A DNA stretch of 64,000 nucleotides. It comes from Staphylococcus kloosii. Its GTDB lineage: Bacteria; Bacillota; Bacilli; Staphylococcales; Staphylococcaceae. Where the stretch lies: NCBI RefSeq assembly GCF_003019255.1, contig NZ_CP027846.1:1798001-1862000 (forward strand). Reading direction: 5' to 3'. Positions 36,587-45,453 of this stretch are shown here, piece by piece. A program made the translations under genes and the position numbers. Each line of letters opens with the position of its first letter. The first letter of the stretch is position 1. Below the pieces are notes generated by a model. That model was not told the DNA's origin, did not search any database, and saw only the letters and a program-made list of their open reading frames with translations.

Positions 36587-36609
36587 TAAATCGTAAGCAT
36601 TACTAATTA
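36587..36609 (+). promoter_or_regulatory. Zur-like box before rpmG
   Basis: TAAATCGTAA-GC-ATTACTAATTA (with one more base) matches the same inverted repeat and lies between a TAAAAT -10-like sequence and the rpmG ribosome site. Confidence 0.7.
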
Positions 36610-36627
36610 AAGAAAGGATGTTATATT

Positions 36628-36777
36628 TTGCGCGTAAACATAACTTTAGCTTGCACTGAATGCGGCGATCGTAACTATATAACTACGAAAAACAAACGTA
36701 ATAATCCTGAAAGAATTGAAATGAAAAAATTCTGTCCTAGATTAAACAAATATACGTTACATCGCGAAACGAAGTAA
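36628..36777 (+). CDS. rpmG: 50S ribosomal protein L33, degenerate-zinc (C-minus) form
   Basis: A 49-residue L33 starting at TTG (TTG CGC GTA AAC), with AAAGGA 9 bases upstream. It reads MRVNITLACTECGDRNY and ends CPRLNKYTLHRETK. It has Cys9, Cys12 and Cys36, but the fourth ligand position is Leu39, so the zinc site is incomplete. Divergent from the zinc-free S14 gene and behind its own Zur-like box, it looks like part of a zinc-sparing response. Confidence 0.92.
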   Translation: MRVNITLACTECGDRNYITTKNKRNNPERIEMKKFCPRLNKYTLHRETK

Positions 36778-36812
36778 GAGCATTTATTTAGTCTTATCTT
36801 TTTTAATACGAC

Positions 36813-36840
36813 AAAAATCACCACTTTTGTGGTGATTTTT
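36813..36840 (+). terminator. Terminator of rpmG
   Basis: Stem AAAAATCACCAC with its complement and a 4-base loop, ending in TTTTTATTTT. Confidence 0.85.
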
Positions 36841-37005
36841 ATTTTGCTTAACAAAACCATCTATTATATAGAAGAAAAAAGTTTCATTTGTAATAGAAAA
36901 TTATTGAAGCTTAAAATCATAATAAAAATGAAAGTATATAATCTTGAAGCATATTCATAGTAATAACAAAAACAGCAGTTATATAACTTTGTAAATAGTA
37001 AGTGT

Positions 37006-37404
37006 TTGGGACATAATTCTTAACTCAAATTAAATAACACCTCATTCTACTAATTTATTCAGTAAAAATGAGGTGGTTTTTTTATAATATACGATTTTGT
37101 TCGTGCATGCTTGCCTAAGATATTGCTCGATCCTGTAGTCTCTCACTCATACGATTCCCTCGAAGCAATATAAAGAAAATGAATTTAACACTCAAAATTG
37201 GACTTACGATGAAATAAGATATGTCATTAAAGGGGAAATCCAAAGTAAAGCGCGAACTTGGAATTGCCTTAATGGCAACAAATATAAGAAAAATGGTAGC
37301 TCTTAGAGCTACCAAAAAGACTTTAAAAATGAAATACAGTGGAAATTCAATTTTACTAATGAATGTCCACTGTATTTTTACTTTCTAGAATATTTCTGTC
37401 TCGG
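37006..37404 (+). mobile_element. IS1272-like remnant, copy 2 (about 0.4-kb MITE-like deletion derivative)
   Basis: Both ends match copy 1 at 6249-7866, including the end hairpins. Relative to copy 1, bases equivalent to about 6405-7621 are absent; the junction is near 37159, where CGATTCCCT runs into GAAGCAATATAAAG. The region downstream carries the same earlier transposase deletion as copy 1 (NTQNWTYDEIRYVI joined to the SKVK/RELG end). It has no functional gene. It occupies the rpmG-katA gap. Confidence 0.82.
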
Positions 37405-37460
37405 ACTCTTACTTTGTTAGAGTCATTTACGTCCTCAAATACTATTGATATTTAATTTTA

Positions 37461-38948
37461 TTAATCAGCAACTTGTAAGTCTACATCATTAATATCAATA
37501 CCTAATGCTTTTGCTACACCTTTACCGTAGTTTTCGTCTGCTTTATAGCAATGACGAATATGTCTATGTTGAACTTCTAATGTAGTACCTTGCATTTCGT
37601 TTGCTGTATTTTCAAAAATGCGTTCTTGTTGTTCTGCAGATTGTAATCTAAATAATTTACCCGGTTGTTCGAAGTAATTGTCATCATCTTGTCTATAGTC
37701 GTATTCATAAGCTTCGCCTTCTACTTCAAGACCTGGTTTTTTATATTCAGGTTGGCTTTCAAACATACCTTCGCTATTAGGATAATAATGCGTACTACCA
37801 CCTTGGTTATTATCTAAAATTCTCATTTGACCATCTCTACTAAATGGACAAATATTTTCTATGCCTACACCTTTAGGTTGGTTAACTGGAATTTGCCAGT
37901 GGTTAACACCTAATCTATAACGTTGCGCATCACCATATGAGAATATACGTCCTTGTAACATTTTGTCAGGTGAGAAATCAAGGCCTGGCACTATGTTAGT
38001 TGGCGCAAATGCTGCTTGTTCTACGTCTTGGAAATAATTGTCAGGATTGCGATTTAATTCGAACTCTCCTACTTCAATTAAAGGATAATCTCCTTTATAC
38101 CATACTTTTGTTAAATCAAACGGATTATCTTTATGGTTACGTGCTTGTTCCTCAGTCATTACTTGGATATACATTTTCCATTTTGGATAATCTTTATTTT
38201 CAATCGCTTCAAATAAGTCGCGTTGTGAAGATTCTCTATCGTAAGCAATTGTTTGAGCAGCTTCATCTGGTTGCAGGTTTTCAATGCCTTGTTGAGTTCT
38301 ATGATGGAATTTAACCCATACACGCTCACCTTTATCATTATACATTGAATAAGTATGTGAACCGAAACCATGCATATTACGGAAACCTTTTGGAATACCT
38401 CTGTCTGTCATTAAAATTGTAACTTGGTGTAACGCTTCAGGTAATGAAGTCCAAAAGTCCCAGTTATTTTGAGCACTTCGCATATTTGTTCGCGGATCTC
38501 TTTTAACTGCATGGTTTAAACTTGCGAATAACTTAGGATCTCTGAAGAAAAACACTGGTGTATTATTACCAACTAAATCCCAGTTTCCTTCATCTGTATA
38601 GAATTTCAATGCGAAACCTCTAATATCACGTTCAGCATCGGCTGCACCGCGTTCACCTGCTACTGTAGAAAAACGCGCAAACATTTCTGTTTGTTTGCCA
38701 ACTTCTGAAAAGATACTTGCGCATGTATATTTTGTTATATCATTTGTAACAGTAAAAGTACCAAACGCACCTGAGCCTTTAGCATGCATACGTCTTTCTG
38801 GAATTACTTCTCTATCAAAATGAGCCATTTGTTCTAAAAAGTACCAATCTTGCATTAATAATGGGCCTCTTGGGCCTGCTGTCATTGAATTTTCTCTATC
38901 TGATACTGGAGTTCCAAAAAGACCTGTTAATTTTTTATTATTAGCCAT
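37461..38948 (-). CDS. katA: Catalase KatA
   Basis: A 495-residue monofunctional heme catalase that breaks down H2O2. The distal histidine is in ERRMHAKGSGAFG near residue 57. The heme-ligand tyrosine is in RIFSYGDAQRYRLG near residue 340. The NADPH/heme segment NNTPVFFFRDP and the C-terminal region are full length. GAGGGGG precedes the ATG. A long palindrome of PerR type lies 19 bases upstream, agreeing with known PerR control of staphylococcal katA. No clear own terminator is seen; the IS remnant follows. Confidence 0.96.
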   Translation of the reverse strand: MANNKKLTGLFGTPVSDRENSMTAGPRGPLLMQDWYFLEQMAHFDREVIPERRMHAKGSGAFGTFTVTNDITKYTCASIFSEVGKQTEMFARFSTVAGERGAADAERDIRGFALKFYTDEGNWDLVGNNTPVFFFRDPKLFASLNHAVKRDPRTNMRSAQNNWDFWTSLPEALHQVTILMTDRGIPKGFRNMHGFGSHTYSMYNDKGERVWVKFHHRTQQGIENLQPDEAAQTIAYDRESSQRDLFEAIENKDYPKWKMYIQVMTEEQARNHKDNPFDLTKVWYKGDYPLIEVGEFELNRNPDNYFQDVEQAAFAPTNIVPGLDFSPDKMLQGRIFSYGDAQRYRLGVNHWQIPVNQPKGVGIENICPFSRDGQMRILDNNQGGSTHYYPNSEGMFESQPEYKKPGLEVEGEAYEYDYRQDDDNYFEQPGKLFRLQSAEQQERIFENTANEMQGTTLEVQHRHIRHCYKADENYGKGVAKALGIDINDVDLQVAD

Positions 38949-38966
38949 ATGTATTCCCCCTCTTTT

Positions 38967-38989
38967 TAGATAATAATTATTATTATCTA
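38967..38989 (-). promoter_or_regulatory. PerR-type operator before katA
   Basis: A perfect 23-bp palindrome (arms TAGATAATAAT on either side of a central T). Its 15-bp core TAATAATTATTATTA differs from the PerR consensus TTATAATNATTATAA at two positions. Confidence 0.75.
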
Positions 38990-39166
38990 CAACTTATTTT
39001 AATCTATACCCCCTTTTTAAGCAAGGAAACCAAAATAAAATTAAAATAAAATCAGATTTTTCAGAAAAAAATATTCTTTATTGCTTTAAAGTTATAAAAA
39101 AAGAATTGCTAATAGTCTTTAAAACAATTACAATAGTCTGTAAATAAATAAATTAGGAGACTAATA

Positions 39167-40606
39167 ATGGCACAAAATAAATTAAGTCGTGGCCTTAGTT
39201 CAAGGCATATTTCAATGATAGCTATTGGCGGCGCAATTGGGACTGGCCTCTTCGTAGCAACAGGAAGTGTCGTCTCTCAAGCTGGTCCAGGTGGCGCCAT
39301 ACTTGCATATTTAATTATAGGGATAATGTTATATTTCTTAATGTCATCTATCGGGGAGTTAGCTACTATATATCCTGTTTCAGGATCATTTAGCTCATAT
39401 TCAGCGCGTTTTGTTGATAGTTCATTAGGATTTACAGTCGGATGGTTATATTGGGTCATTTGGGTAATGGTTGCTAGTGTTGATATTATCATTGCTTCAA
39501 GTGTTTTAAACTATTGGGAAGTTTTCCACTTTTTCTCATCAGTAACGTGGAGCATTATCTTTTTAGTAATATTATTTTTACTCAATATATTTTCCGTTAA
39601 AGCATTCGGTGAAGCAGAATTTTGGTTATCACTGATAAAAGTTTTGACGATAATTATATTTATTATTGTTGGAGTACTAACAATTGTAGGTATTTTAGGC
39701 GGTAAAACTTACGGTTTATCTAACTATTCTGTAGGCGAGGCTCCATTTGTCGGTGGGATTTCAGGATTTCTTGGCGTACTATTAATTGCAGGTTTCTCCG
39801 TAGGTGGTACGGAAGTGGTTGCGGTAACTGCAGGTGAGTCTGATAATCCACATCGTTCTATGCCGAAAGCAATTAAACAAGTTTTTTGGAGAATATTATT
39901 ATTCTACGTATTATCAATTGCAGTGATTGCAGCTATCATTCCTTATACAGATCCTCTATTGTTAAATAAGAGTGAGTCTGCCAATCAAAGTCCATTCACA
40001 ATAGTGTTTGACCGCGTTGGTATTGCATTTGCTGCTTCAGTAATAAACGCTGTAATTTTAACGTCATTATTATCAGCAGCTAACTCAGGGCTATATACTT
40101 CAAGCCGTATGTTATTTGCTATGGGACAAGATAAGCAAGCACCTAAGTTTTTATCAAGTCTAAATAAAGGGACAAAATTACCTGTTCCTGCTATATTAAC
40201 AACATTTGTTATTGTTTTTGCGATTATTATGTTAGCCCAAATACAATCTAATATTGTATTTACTTTACTCAATATTATAGGCTCCTTGGTAATTTTCGTT
40301 TGGGGTTCTAGTATTTTAGCCCAAGTTAGATTAAGGAAAGCAATTAAGAAACAAAATAAAGATCCAGATGAAGTGTTACCATACAAAGCACCATTTTATC
40401 CTATAGGGCCGATTATCGTTATAGTAGCATTACTATTCTTGTTCTTGGGGAATACAATTGGCGCTTTATTAGCTGGTGATATTGCAAGTTTATTAAGAAA
40501 TATCATTCCAGTCGTTGTATTAGCTATCGTATACTTAGTGCATAAATTTATGTTTAAAACTAAAGTCGTTAAACTAGAAAACATTGATTTAACAAATAAA
40601 TATTAA
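39167..40606 (+). CDS. Amino acid permease, APC family (LysP-like)
   Basis: A 479-residue transporter with 12 predicted helices. The APC signature near the N-terminus is SMIAIGGAIGTGLFVATGS. Helix 3 to loop GELATIYPVSGSFSSYSARF and helix 6 GGTEVVAVTAGESDNPHRSMP are those of the amino-acid-transporter (AAT) subgroup that includes lysine permease LysP. S. aureus has a LysP-annotated gene at this position next to katA. The substrate is not proven by sequence, and no lysine riboswitch was seen in the 160-base leader. GGAG precedes the ATG by 7 bases. Confidence 0.88.
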   Translation: MAQNKLSRGLSSRHISMIAIGGAIGTGLFVATGSVVSQAGPGGAILAYLIIGIMLYFLMSSIGELATIYPVSGSFSSYSARFVDSSLGFTVGWLYWVIWVMVASVDIIIASSVLNYWEVFHFFSSVTWSIIFLVILFLLNIFSVKAFGEAEFWLSLIKVLTIIIFIIVGVLTIVGILGGKTYGLSNYSVGEAPFVGGISGFLGVLLIAGFSVGGTEVVAVTAGESDNPHRSMPKAIKQVFWRILLFYVLSIAVIAAIIPYTDPLLLNKSESANQSPFTIVFDRVGIAFAASVINAVILTSLLSAANSGLYTSSRMLFAMGQDKQAPKFLSSLNKGTKLPVPAILTTFVIVFAIIMLAQIQSNIVFTLLNIIGSLVIFVWGSSILAQVRLRKAIKKQNKDPDEVLPYKAPFYPIGPIIVIVALLFLFLGNTIGALLAGDIASLLRNIIPVVVLAIVYLVHKFMFKTKVVKLENIDLTNKY

Positions 40607-40615
40607 GGATTTTAT

Positions 40616-40651
40616 AAATGAGGCATACAAATTCACTTGTATGCCTCATTT
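40616..40651 (+). terminator. Terminator of the permease gene
   Basis: Perfect 15-bp stem (AAATGAGGCATACAA, 6-base loop), followed by TATTTAA, starting 10 bases after the stop. Confidence 0.85.
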
Positions 40652-40743
40652 ATTTAACGTCAATTTAATTTTATATTATTTTAAGTTATCCTAATATATA
40701 GTATAATCAAATTAATTATATAGGTATTATGAGGTGGAAAATT

Positions 40744-41058
40744 ATGGTTGGACAAACAAACTTATTTGATGATGTTATGAAACCAGAAGAACGTTTTGTT
40801 ATCGTAGTTCAAGCATTAGAAAACTTAGATGATAAATTGATTAAACGCACGTTAAGAGAATATAGTAGTCTCACTCACGATCAAATGGAAAGCTTATTTG
40901 AACACTTAAAAGATTTATTTTTAGAGGAGTCTTTTACTGACAATCAATCTGCCTTTTCTATTACTGTCTATACCAATTTAGATTACGCTGCAGACCAGGT
41001 ATATGCGCATGTTAAAAGACATAGAGGCAAACATGAGTGGACGCATACAGCGAAATAA
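40744..41058 (+). CDS. Conserved protein of unknown function (104 aa)
   Basis: A small soluble protein reading MVGQTNLFDDVMKPEERFVI, with a predominantly helical, acidic middle (LDDKLIKRTLREYSSLTHDQ) and a His/Lys-rich C-terminus (AHVKRHRGKHEWTHTAK). I do not recognise a family. ATG at 40744 has GAGGTGG 6 bases upstream; the upstream ATG at 40729 overlaps that site. Own terminator downstream. No transmembrane segment or signal peptide. Confidence 0.78.
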   Translation: MVGQTNLFDDVMKPEERFVIVVQALENLDDKLIKRTLREYSSLTHDQMESLFEHLKDLFLEESFTDNQSAFSITVYTNLDYAADQVYAHVKRHRGKHEWTHTAK

Positions 41059-41098
41059 ATAAAACAGTATTCGTCAAAAATTCATAATATTTTATTTC

Positions 41099-41131
41099 AA
41101 AAAAGCTAACCCATGGTAGGTTAGCTTTTTT
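41099..41131. terminator. Bidirectional terminator between the 104-aa gene and the HAD gene
   Basis: Stem AAAAGCTAACC with its complement and a 7-base loop, flanked by A6 and T6. Confidence 0.85.
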
Positions 41132-41146
41132 GTTGATTATATTTTT

Positions 41147-41950
41147 TTATAATAGCTGTTTTAAAGCGTGAGGAATGCCATTTTCGGCATTACTTAATGT
41201 TACTTCATCTGCGATAGATTTCACTTGATCATTCGCATTATCCATTGCATATGAACGCCCAACTATTTCAAGCATAGAAATGTCATTAGGACTATCTCCA
41301 AAGGCTACAACTTGGGAAAGGTCTATATCTAATTTTTCACACAATAAAGTGACTGCGTTACCTTTAGACACACCTGTTGCCATAAACTCAAGAAAGTAAG
41401 GTTTACTTGTAGTAACATCTATATCCTCATTAAAATAGCCATTTAACGAATCTAATGCTTTAACAATATTAGGTACATAGTCTACACCCATGACTTTTGG
41501 CACATCTTCTTGAATATATGTTTTAATGTCATCTACCTTTTTCATAGGCAAACCCGTTAATTCGGATTCAATATTCATATATTCGTGTTCACCTTCATAG
41601 ATGATATGTCCATCTTTATAAGTTAATACAAAGAAGTCATTTCTACGACAATAATCTACAATTAAATCAAAATTTTCTTTAGATACTGGTCTATTCACTT
41701 CTACATCTTCAGATGCGACATTTATTGTTTTCCCACCATTATAACTAATGACGTGACTTTGGTGTTTGTCTAGATTTAATAAACGTGCAGTGGGTAACAT
41801 CCCTTCAGTCGGTCTACCAGAAGCTAAGACAACTTTATAGCCCTCTTCTTGAATACGAATTAAGTAATCTTTCGTTTCTTCACTTACTTCATTCTCATGA
41901 TTCATTAGAGTATCGTCCATATCCATAACTACTAATTTATAATTTCCCAT
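41147..41950 (-). CDS. Cof-type HAD-IIB phosphatase
   Basis: A 267-residue haloacid-dehalogenase hydrolase. Motif I is VVMDMDDTLMNHENEVSE (nucleophile Asp10-Asp12 pair), motif II is VLASGRPTEGM, the motif III lysine is in GVSKGNAVT, and motif IV is VAFGDSPNDISMLE. A type-IIB cap lies between, as in sugar-phosphate or flavin-precursor phosphatases. Its substrate is unknown. It is downstream of thrB by about 45 bases, with its own GAAAGGAG ribosome site, so it may be the last gene of the hom-thrC-thrB operon. Confidence 0.9.
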   Translation of the reverse strand: MGNYKLVVMDMDDTLMNHENEVSEETKDYLIRIQEEGYKVVLASGRPTEGMLPTARLLNLDKHQSHVISYNGGKTINVASEDVEVNRPVSKENFDLIVDYCRRNDFFVLTYKDGHIIYEGEHEYMNIESELTGLPMKKVDDIKTYIQEDVPKVMGVDYVPNIVKALDSLNGYFNEDIDVTTSKPYFLEFMATGVSKGNAVTLLCEKLDIDLSQVVAFGDSPNDISMLEIVGRSYAMDNANDQVKSIADEVTLSNAENGIPHALKQLL

Positions 41951-41995
41951 TTGGTTATTGCTCCTTTCACCTTCTTAACACTATCATACACTACT

Positions 41996-42916
41996 TTAAT
42001 GTTTTTGGTATACCTCTTCGGCAATAACCCCGGATTCATTAATAGATAACAATTCTGACTTACAGTTTTCAAATTGCTTTTTTAACGTTCTAACGAGTTG
42101 ACCACTTTTATCACGACTAATTAACGTCATAATAGTCGGGCCAGCACCACTAATAACTGTTGCATAAGCGTGATGCGTTTTAGCTATAGATTTAACTTCT
42201 TCAAACTCAGGGATTAAAAATTGTCTAAACGGTTCATGAAAACCATCTTGTTCCATCATTTTCCCAGCTAGCTCGTAGTTGTGTTGAATTAATGCGCTAA
42301 TCATCGTATTACTGATGGCACTATTTTGTACTGCTTTTTTATAAGAAAAAGTATCAGGTAGCACATTTCTCGAATCTTCGGTTTTTAATTTATAGGGAGG
42401 AATCGTCACAATAACATCCACTTTGGGTGTATCTATGTAAGAAACTTCCGTAACGTTAGTGTCGGCATTATAATAACCTAAAACTAAACCACCATATATT
42501 GTAGGTGCTACATTATCTGGATGACCTTCAAATTCTGTGGCCAATTGTAATAACTCATATTTAGATAGTTCAATATCACCAAAGTAGTTCGCTATGTACA
42601 ACGCACCTACTAAGGCCGATGCAGAAGATCCTAAGCCTCTTGCCAATGGAATTTCACTTCTCATTTCAACGTCTAAATTAGGTAAGGTCACATCATATTT
42701 ACTAGCTACTTGTTGAGCAATTTGATAAATATAATGCGATTCATCAGTTGGTAATTCATCTACATTTGGTCCAATATGATGAAATCGCCAATGTGATTGA
42801 TTATTTACTTTAACTTCTAAATATAAAAATTTATTTAGAGCCATACCGATAGAGTCAAAGCCGACACCTAAATTAGCTGTAGATGCCGGGACTTTTAAAG
42901 TTAACACATGTTCCAT
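41996..42916 (-). CDS. thrB: Homoserine kinase
   Basis: A 306-residue GHMP kinase that phosphorylates homoserine. The ATP-binding GHMP motif is PLARGLGSSASALVGAL near residues 90-105. The N-terminal VPASTANLGVGFDSIGMAL and C-terminal VISGAGPTIMTL motifs are typical. It starts 1 base after the thrC stop codon, with AGGAG inside the thrC end, implying tight coupling. Confidence 0.96.
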   Translation of the reverse strand: MEHVLTLKVPASTANLGVGFDSIGMALNKFLYLEVKVNNQSHWRFHHIGPNVDELPTDESHYIYQIAQQVASKYDVTLPNLDVEMRSEIPLARGLGSSASALVGALYIANYFGDIELSKYELLQLATEFEGHPDNVAPTIYGGLVLGYYNADTNVTEVSYIDTPKVDVIVTIPPYKLKTEDSRNVLPDTFSYKKAVQNSAISNTMISALIQHNYELAGKMMEQDGFHEPFRQFLIPEFEEVKSIAKTHHAYATVISGAGPTIMTLISRDKSGQLVRTLKKQFENCKSELLSINESGVIAEEVYQKH

Positions 42917-42917
42917 A

Positions 42918-43979
42918 TTAAAGTGCTCCTTTAATATACTTCAATATGCTTTCTCTATCATTTGGTAATGGTTGAATTGGATCATCTAGTAATGAAATAG
43001 CAGTATCTGGATCTTTTAAACCATTACCAGTTAACACAGCTACTACTTTTTTACCTTTAGGTAATTTATTGGCTCTATGCAATTTAATTAGACCAGCGAT
43101 TGAAGCATTACTTGCTGGCTCACTAAAAATACCTTCTTTTGTTGCCATTAATTTATACGCTTCTAAAATCTCTTCATCTGTAACACTATCAATAAGACCA
43201 TTCGATTCTTCAATTGCATTTGTAGCCTTATCCCAACTTGCTGGATTACCGATACGAATAGCAGTTGCTACAGTGTCTGGGTTTTTAACAATTTTATTTT
43301 GAACGATTGGTGATGCACCTTCCGCTTGGAAGCCGTACATGTTAGGCAACTGTGTATCTAATTGATTATGAAACTCTTTGAAACCTTTCCAATAAGCAGT
43401 AATGTTACCTGCATTACCTACAGGAATAGCTAAAATATCTGGAGCCACGCCATCTAATTGATGTACGACTTCAAAAGCACCTGTTTTTTGTCCTTCGATT
43501 CTATATGGATTCACTGAATTTACGAGTTCAATGTCACCATTTTCAGCTACTTCCTTAACAATTTCTAATGCCTCATCGAAGTTACCTTCGATTGAAACGA
43601 TTTCTGCACCATACATCACAGCCTGTGATAATTTACCTAAAGCGATTTTCCCTTCCGGAATAACGACGATAGCTTTTAACCCTGCTCTAGCAGCGTAGGC
43701 AGCTGCTGAAGCAGAAGTGTTACCAGTAGAAGCGCAAATAACAATTTTTTTGCCTTCTTCTTTTGCTTTAGTCATTGCCATGACCATACCTCTATCTTTA
43801 AATGAACCAGTAGGATTTGCACCTTCATATTTAACATATAAATTAATGTCTAACATTTTGGATAAGTTTTCACAATGTACAAGCGGCGTTTGCCCCTCGT
43901 TTAATGTGATTTTGGGTGTATTTTCATTTACTGGTAAATATGATTTAAACTCTTCTACTAAACCTTGCCATCTTTTCAT
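42918..43979 (-). CDS. thrC: Threonine synthase
   Basis: A 353-residue PLP enzyme converting O-phosphohomoserine to threonine. The PLP lysine is Lys61 in GANPTGSFKDRGM. The phosphate-binding loop is IPVGNAGNITAYW, and STGNTSASAAAYAARAGL is the usual substrate-binding stretch. It is the short form typical of Firmicutes. It follows hom by 5 bases, with AGAAGGAG in the hom end. Confidence 0.96.
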   Translation of the reverse strand: MKRWQGLVEEFKSYLPVNENTPKITLNEGQTPLVHCENLSKMLDINLYVKYEGANPTGSFKDRGMVMAMTKAKEEGKKIVICASTGNTSASAAAYAARAGLKAIVVIPEGKIALGKLSQAVMYGAEIVSIEGNFDEALEIVKEVAENGDIELVNSVNPYRIEGQKTGAFEVVHQLDGVAPDILAIPVGNAGNITAYWKGFKEFHNQLDTQLPNMYGFQAEGASPIVQNKIVKNPDTVATAIRIGNPASWDKATNAIEESNGLIDSVTDEEILEAYKLMATKEGIFSEPASNASIAGLIKLHRANKLPKGKKVVAVLTGNGLKDPDTAISLLDDPIQPLPNDRESILKYIKGAL

Positions 43980-43984
43980 AATAA

Positions 43985-45265
43985 TTAAACTCCTTCTACT
44001 GGGTATACTTTATTAACATCAAATCCTGCATTAGCTATTAATTGTTCAGGTGATTCATCAATGCCTAATACTACGACACTTACCGTATCGTCAGTTCTTT
44101 GCTGAACTTCTAAACTTTTATGTAGCGGTAATGATTGTTTAATATCAGCTTCAATTTTATTTAAATCTTGGTTATTTGAATTTAATACTAAATAGAAATT
44201 GGATTTTTCTTTAATTGTGACAGTATCTTCATCGTCCATCATTTCTTTCGTTTCATCAGTTTTCAATTCGAAATGAGGTGGCAATGTGTGTAAATCATAT
44301 TCAAATTGTAATGCAACATTTAATAAGTCACTAACTACTGCACTACCTGTCGCTAAACTACCTGCACCTTTACCATAGAACATTGTTTCACCAACTGCGT
44401 CACCAATAACGTAAATCGCATTATATTCGTCTTCTACGGCAGATAATTGATGTGCTTTACTAATTAGAGTAGGTGCTACAGAAGCATTAACTTTACCTTG
44501 TTCATAAGTACCTTTACCAACAAGTTTAATTTTGTAACCTAAGTCATCAGCGACTTGAATATCTTCTAACGTCACATCACTAATACCTTTGCGTTTAACG
44601 TCAGTCAAGTTAATAACTTGGTTGAATGATAAATAAGACGTGATAACAACTTTTCTCGCAGCATCAATACCTTCAACGTCATCTGTAGGATCAGCTTCAG
44701 CAAACCCTAAACGTTGCGCTTCATCTAATGCATCTTCAAAAGATGTTTGTTCACGCGTCATTTTACTTAGTATGAAGTTAGACGTACCATTTAAAATTCC
44801 CATAAATTTACTAATATTGTTGGCATTTAATCCATTATTGATAGCGTTAACGATTGGAATACCACCAGCAACACTAGCTTCGTATTTTAGTGCAACACTA
44901 TTACTTTGCGCTAAATCTTCTAGAACATTTAAATGCACTGCAAGTAAATCTTTATTAGCAGTAATCACATGTTTCTTTTGACTTAACGCACTCTTTAACC
45001 AATCAACTGTTGGTTCAATGCCTCCCATAACTTCTACAACTATATCAATTGAGTCATCTTCTAAAATGTCATTTACATCTTCAGTTAAATGATACTTGCT
45101 CACGTTAAGCGGTCTTTTCTTAGAAATATCATTTACTAAAATATGCTTGATATTGATTTCCTTGTTGATTGTTTCGATAATTTGTTGCCTATTCTCTTCA
45201 ATAATTTTTACTACACCTGATCCTACAGTACCTAGACCAAGTAATGCTACGTTCAATTCCTTCAT
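43985..45265 (-). CDS. hom: Homoserine dehydrogenase
   Basis: A 426-residue enzyme reducing aspartate semialdehyde to homoserine. The nucleotide-binding start is VALLGLGTVGSGVVKII. The catalytic domain contains ASVAGGIPIVNAINNGL, GILNGTSNFILSKM and FAEADPTDDVEGIDAARK. A C-terminal ACT domain (from about 345) provides threonine feedback. The ATG at 45265 has GGAGGAA upstream. First gene of hom-thrC-thrB. A well-formed promoter lies at 45334-45362. Confidence 0.95.
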   Translation of the reverse strand: MKELNVALLGLGTVGSGVVKIIEENRQQIIETINKEINIKHILVNDISKKRPLNVSKYHLTEDVNDILEDDSIDIVVEVMGGIEPTVDWLKSALSQKKHVITANKDLLAVHLNVLEDLAQSNSVALKYEASVAGGIPIVNAINNGLNANNISKFMGILNGTSNFILSKMTREQTSFEDALDEAQRLGFAEADPTDDVEGIDAARKVVITSYLSFNQVINLTDVKRKGISDVTLEDIQVADDLGYKIKLVGKGTYEQGKVNASVAPTLISKAHQLSAVEDEYNAIYVIGDAVGETMFYGKGAGSLATGSAVVSDLLNVALQFEYDLHTLPPHFELKTDETKEMMDDEDTVTIKEKSNFYLVLNSNNQDLNKIEADIKQSLPLHKSLEVQQRTDDTVSVVVLGIDESPEQLIANAGFDVNKVYPVEGV

Positions 45266-45333
45266 AATTTCATTCCTCCGTTGTTCTTCCATAAAATACA
45301 ATTGTACACTTGAAAAATACTAGAATATGATAT

Positions 45334-45362
45334 AGTATAAATTCATTCCCAAAATTTGTAAA
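45334..45362 (-). promoter_or_regulatory. hom promoter (divergent with the aspartokinase promoter)
   Basis: Minus-strand TTTACA (45357-45362) and TATACT (45334-45339) are separated by 17 bases. The -35 box shares its bases with the plus-strand promoter of the aspartokinase gene. Confidence 0.7.
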
Positions 45363-45385
45363 GTTTGCTAGTTTTGAATTATATT
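45356..45385 (+). promoter_or_regulatory. Aspartokinase promoter
   Basis: Plus-strand TTGTAA (45356-45361) and TATATT (45380-45385) with an 18-base spacer. Back-to-back with the hom promoter. Confidence 0.5.
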
Positions 45386-45420
45386 AATATCCTATCATTG
45401 TTGAAAACAAAACTAAACAA

Positions 45421-45435
45421 AATTTTCTGATTTTT
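45421..45435 (+). promoter_or_regulatory. Candidate CodY site before the aspartokinase gene
   Basis: AATTTTCTGATTTTT matches 12 of 15 positions of the CodY motif AATTTTCWGAAAATT, lying between the promoter and the ribosome site. Confidence 0.4.
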
Positions 45436-45453
45436 TTGAAAGGTTGTAAAATT

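Noticed and set aside
37115..37315. 66-codon minus-strand frame within the 0.4-kb IS remnant
   Set aside because: It spans the deletion junction of the IS copy and has no independent gene signals.
37404..37424. Short hairpin GACTCT-N9-AGAGTC next to IS copy 2 as a katA terminator or IS target
   Set aside because: Only a 6-bp stem and no T-run on the katA strand; IS1272 relatives do favour hairpins, but this is too weak to claim.
39000..39166. Possible lysine riboswitch before the LysP-like permease
   Set aside because: The leader is too short (about 160 bases) and shows no conserved lysine-aptamer helices or terminator hairpin.
45266..45453. Possible T-box before hom
   Set aside because: The hom leader is only about 60 bases from its promoter and lacks T-box sequence or a terminator.
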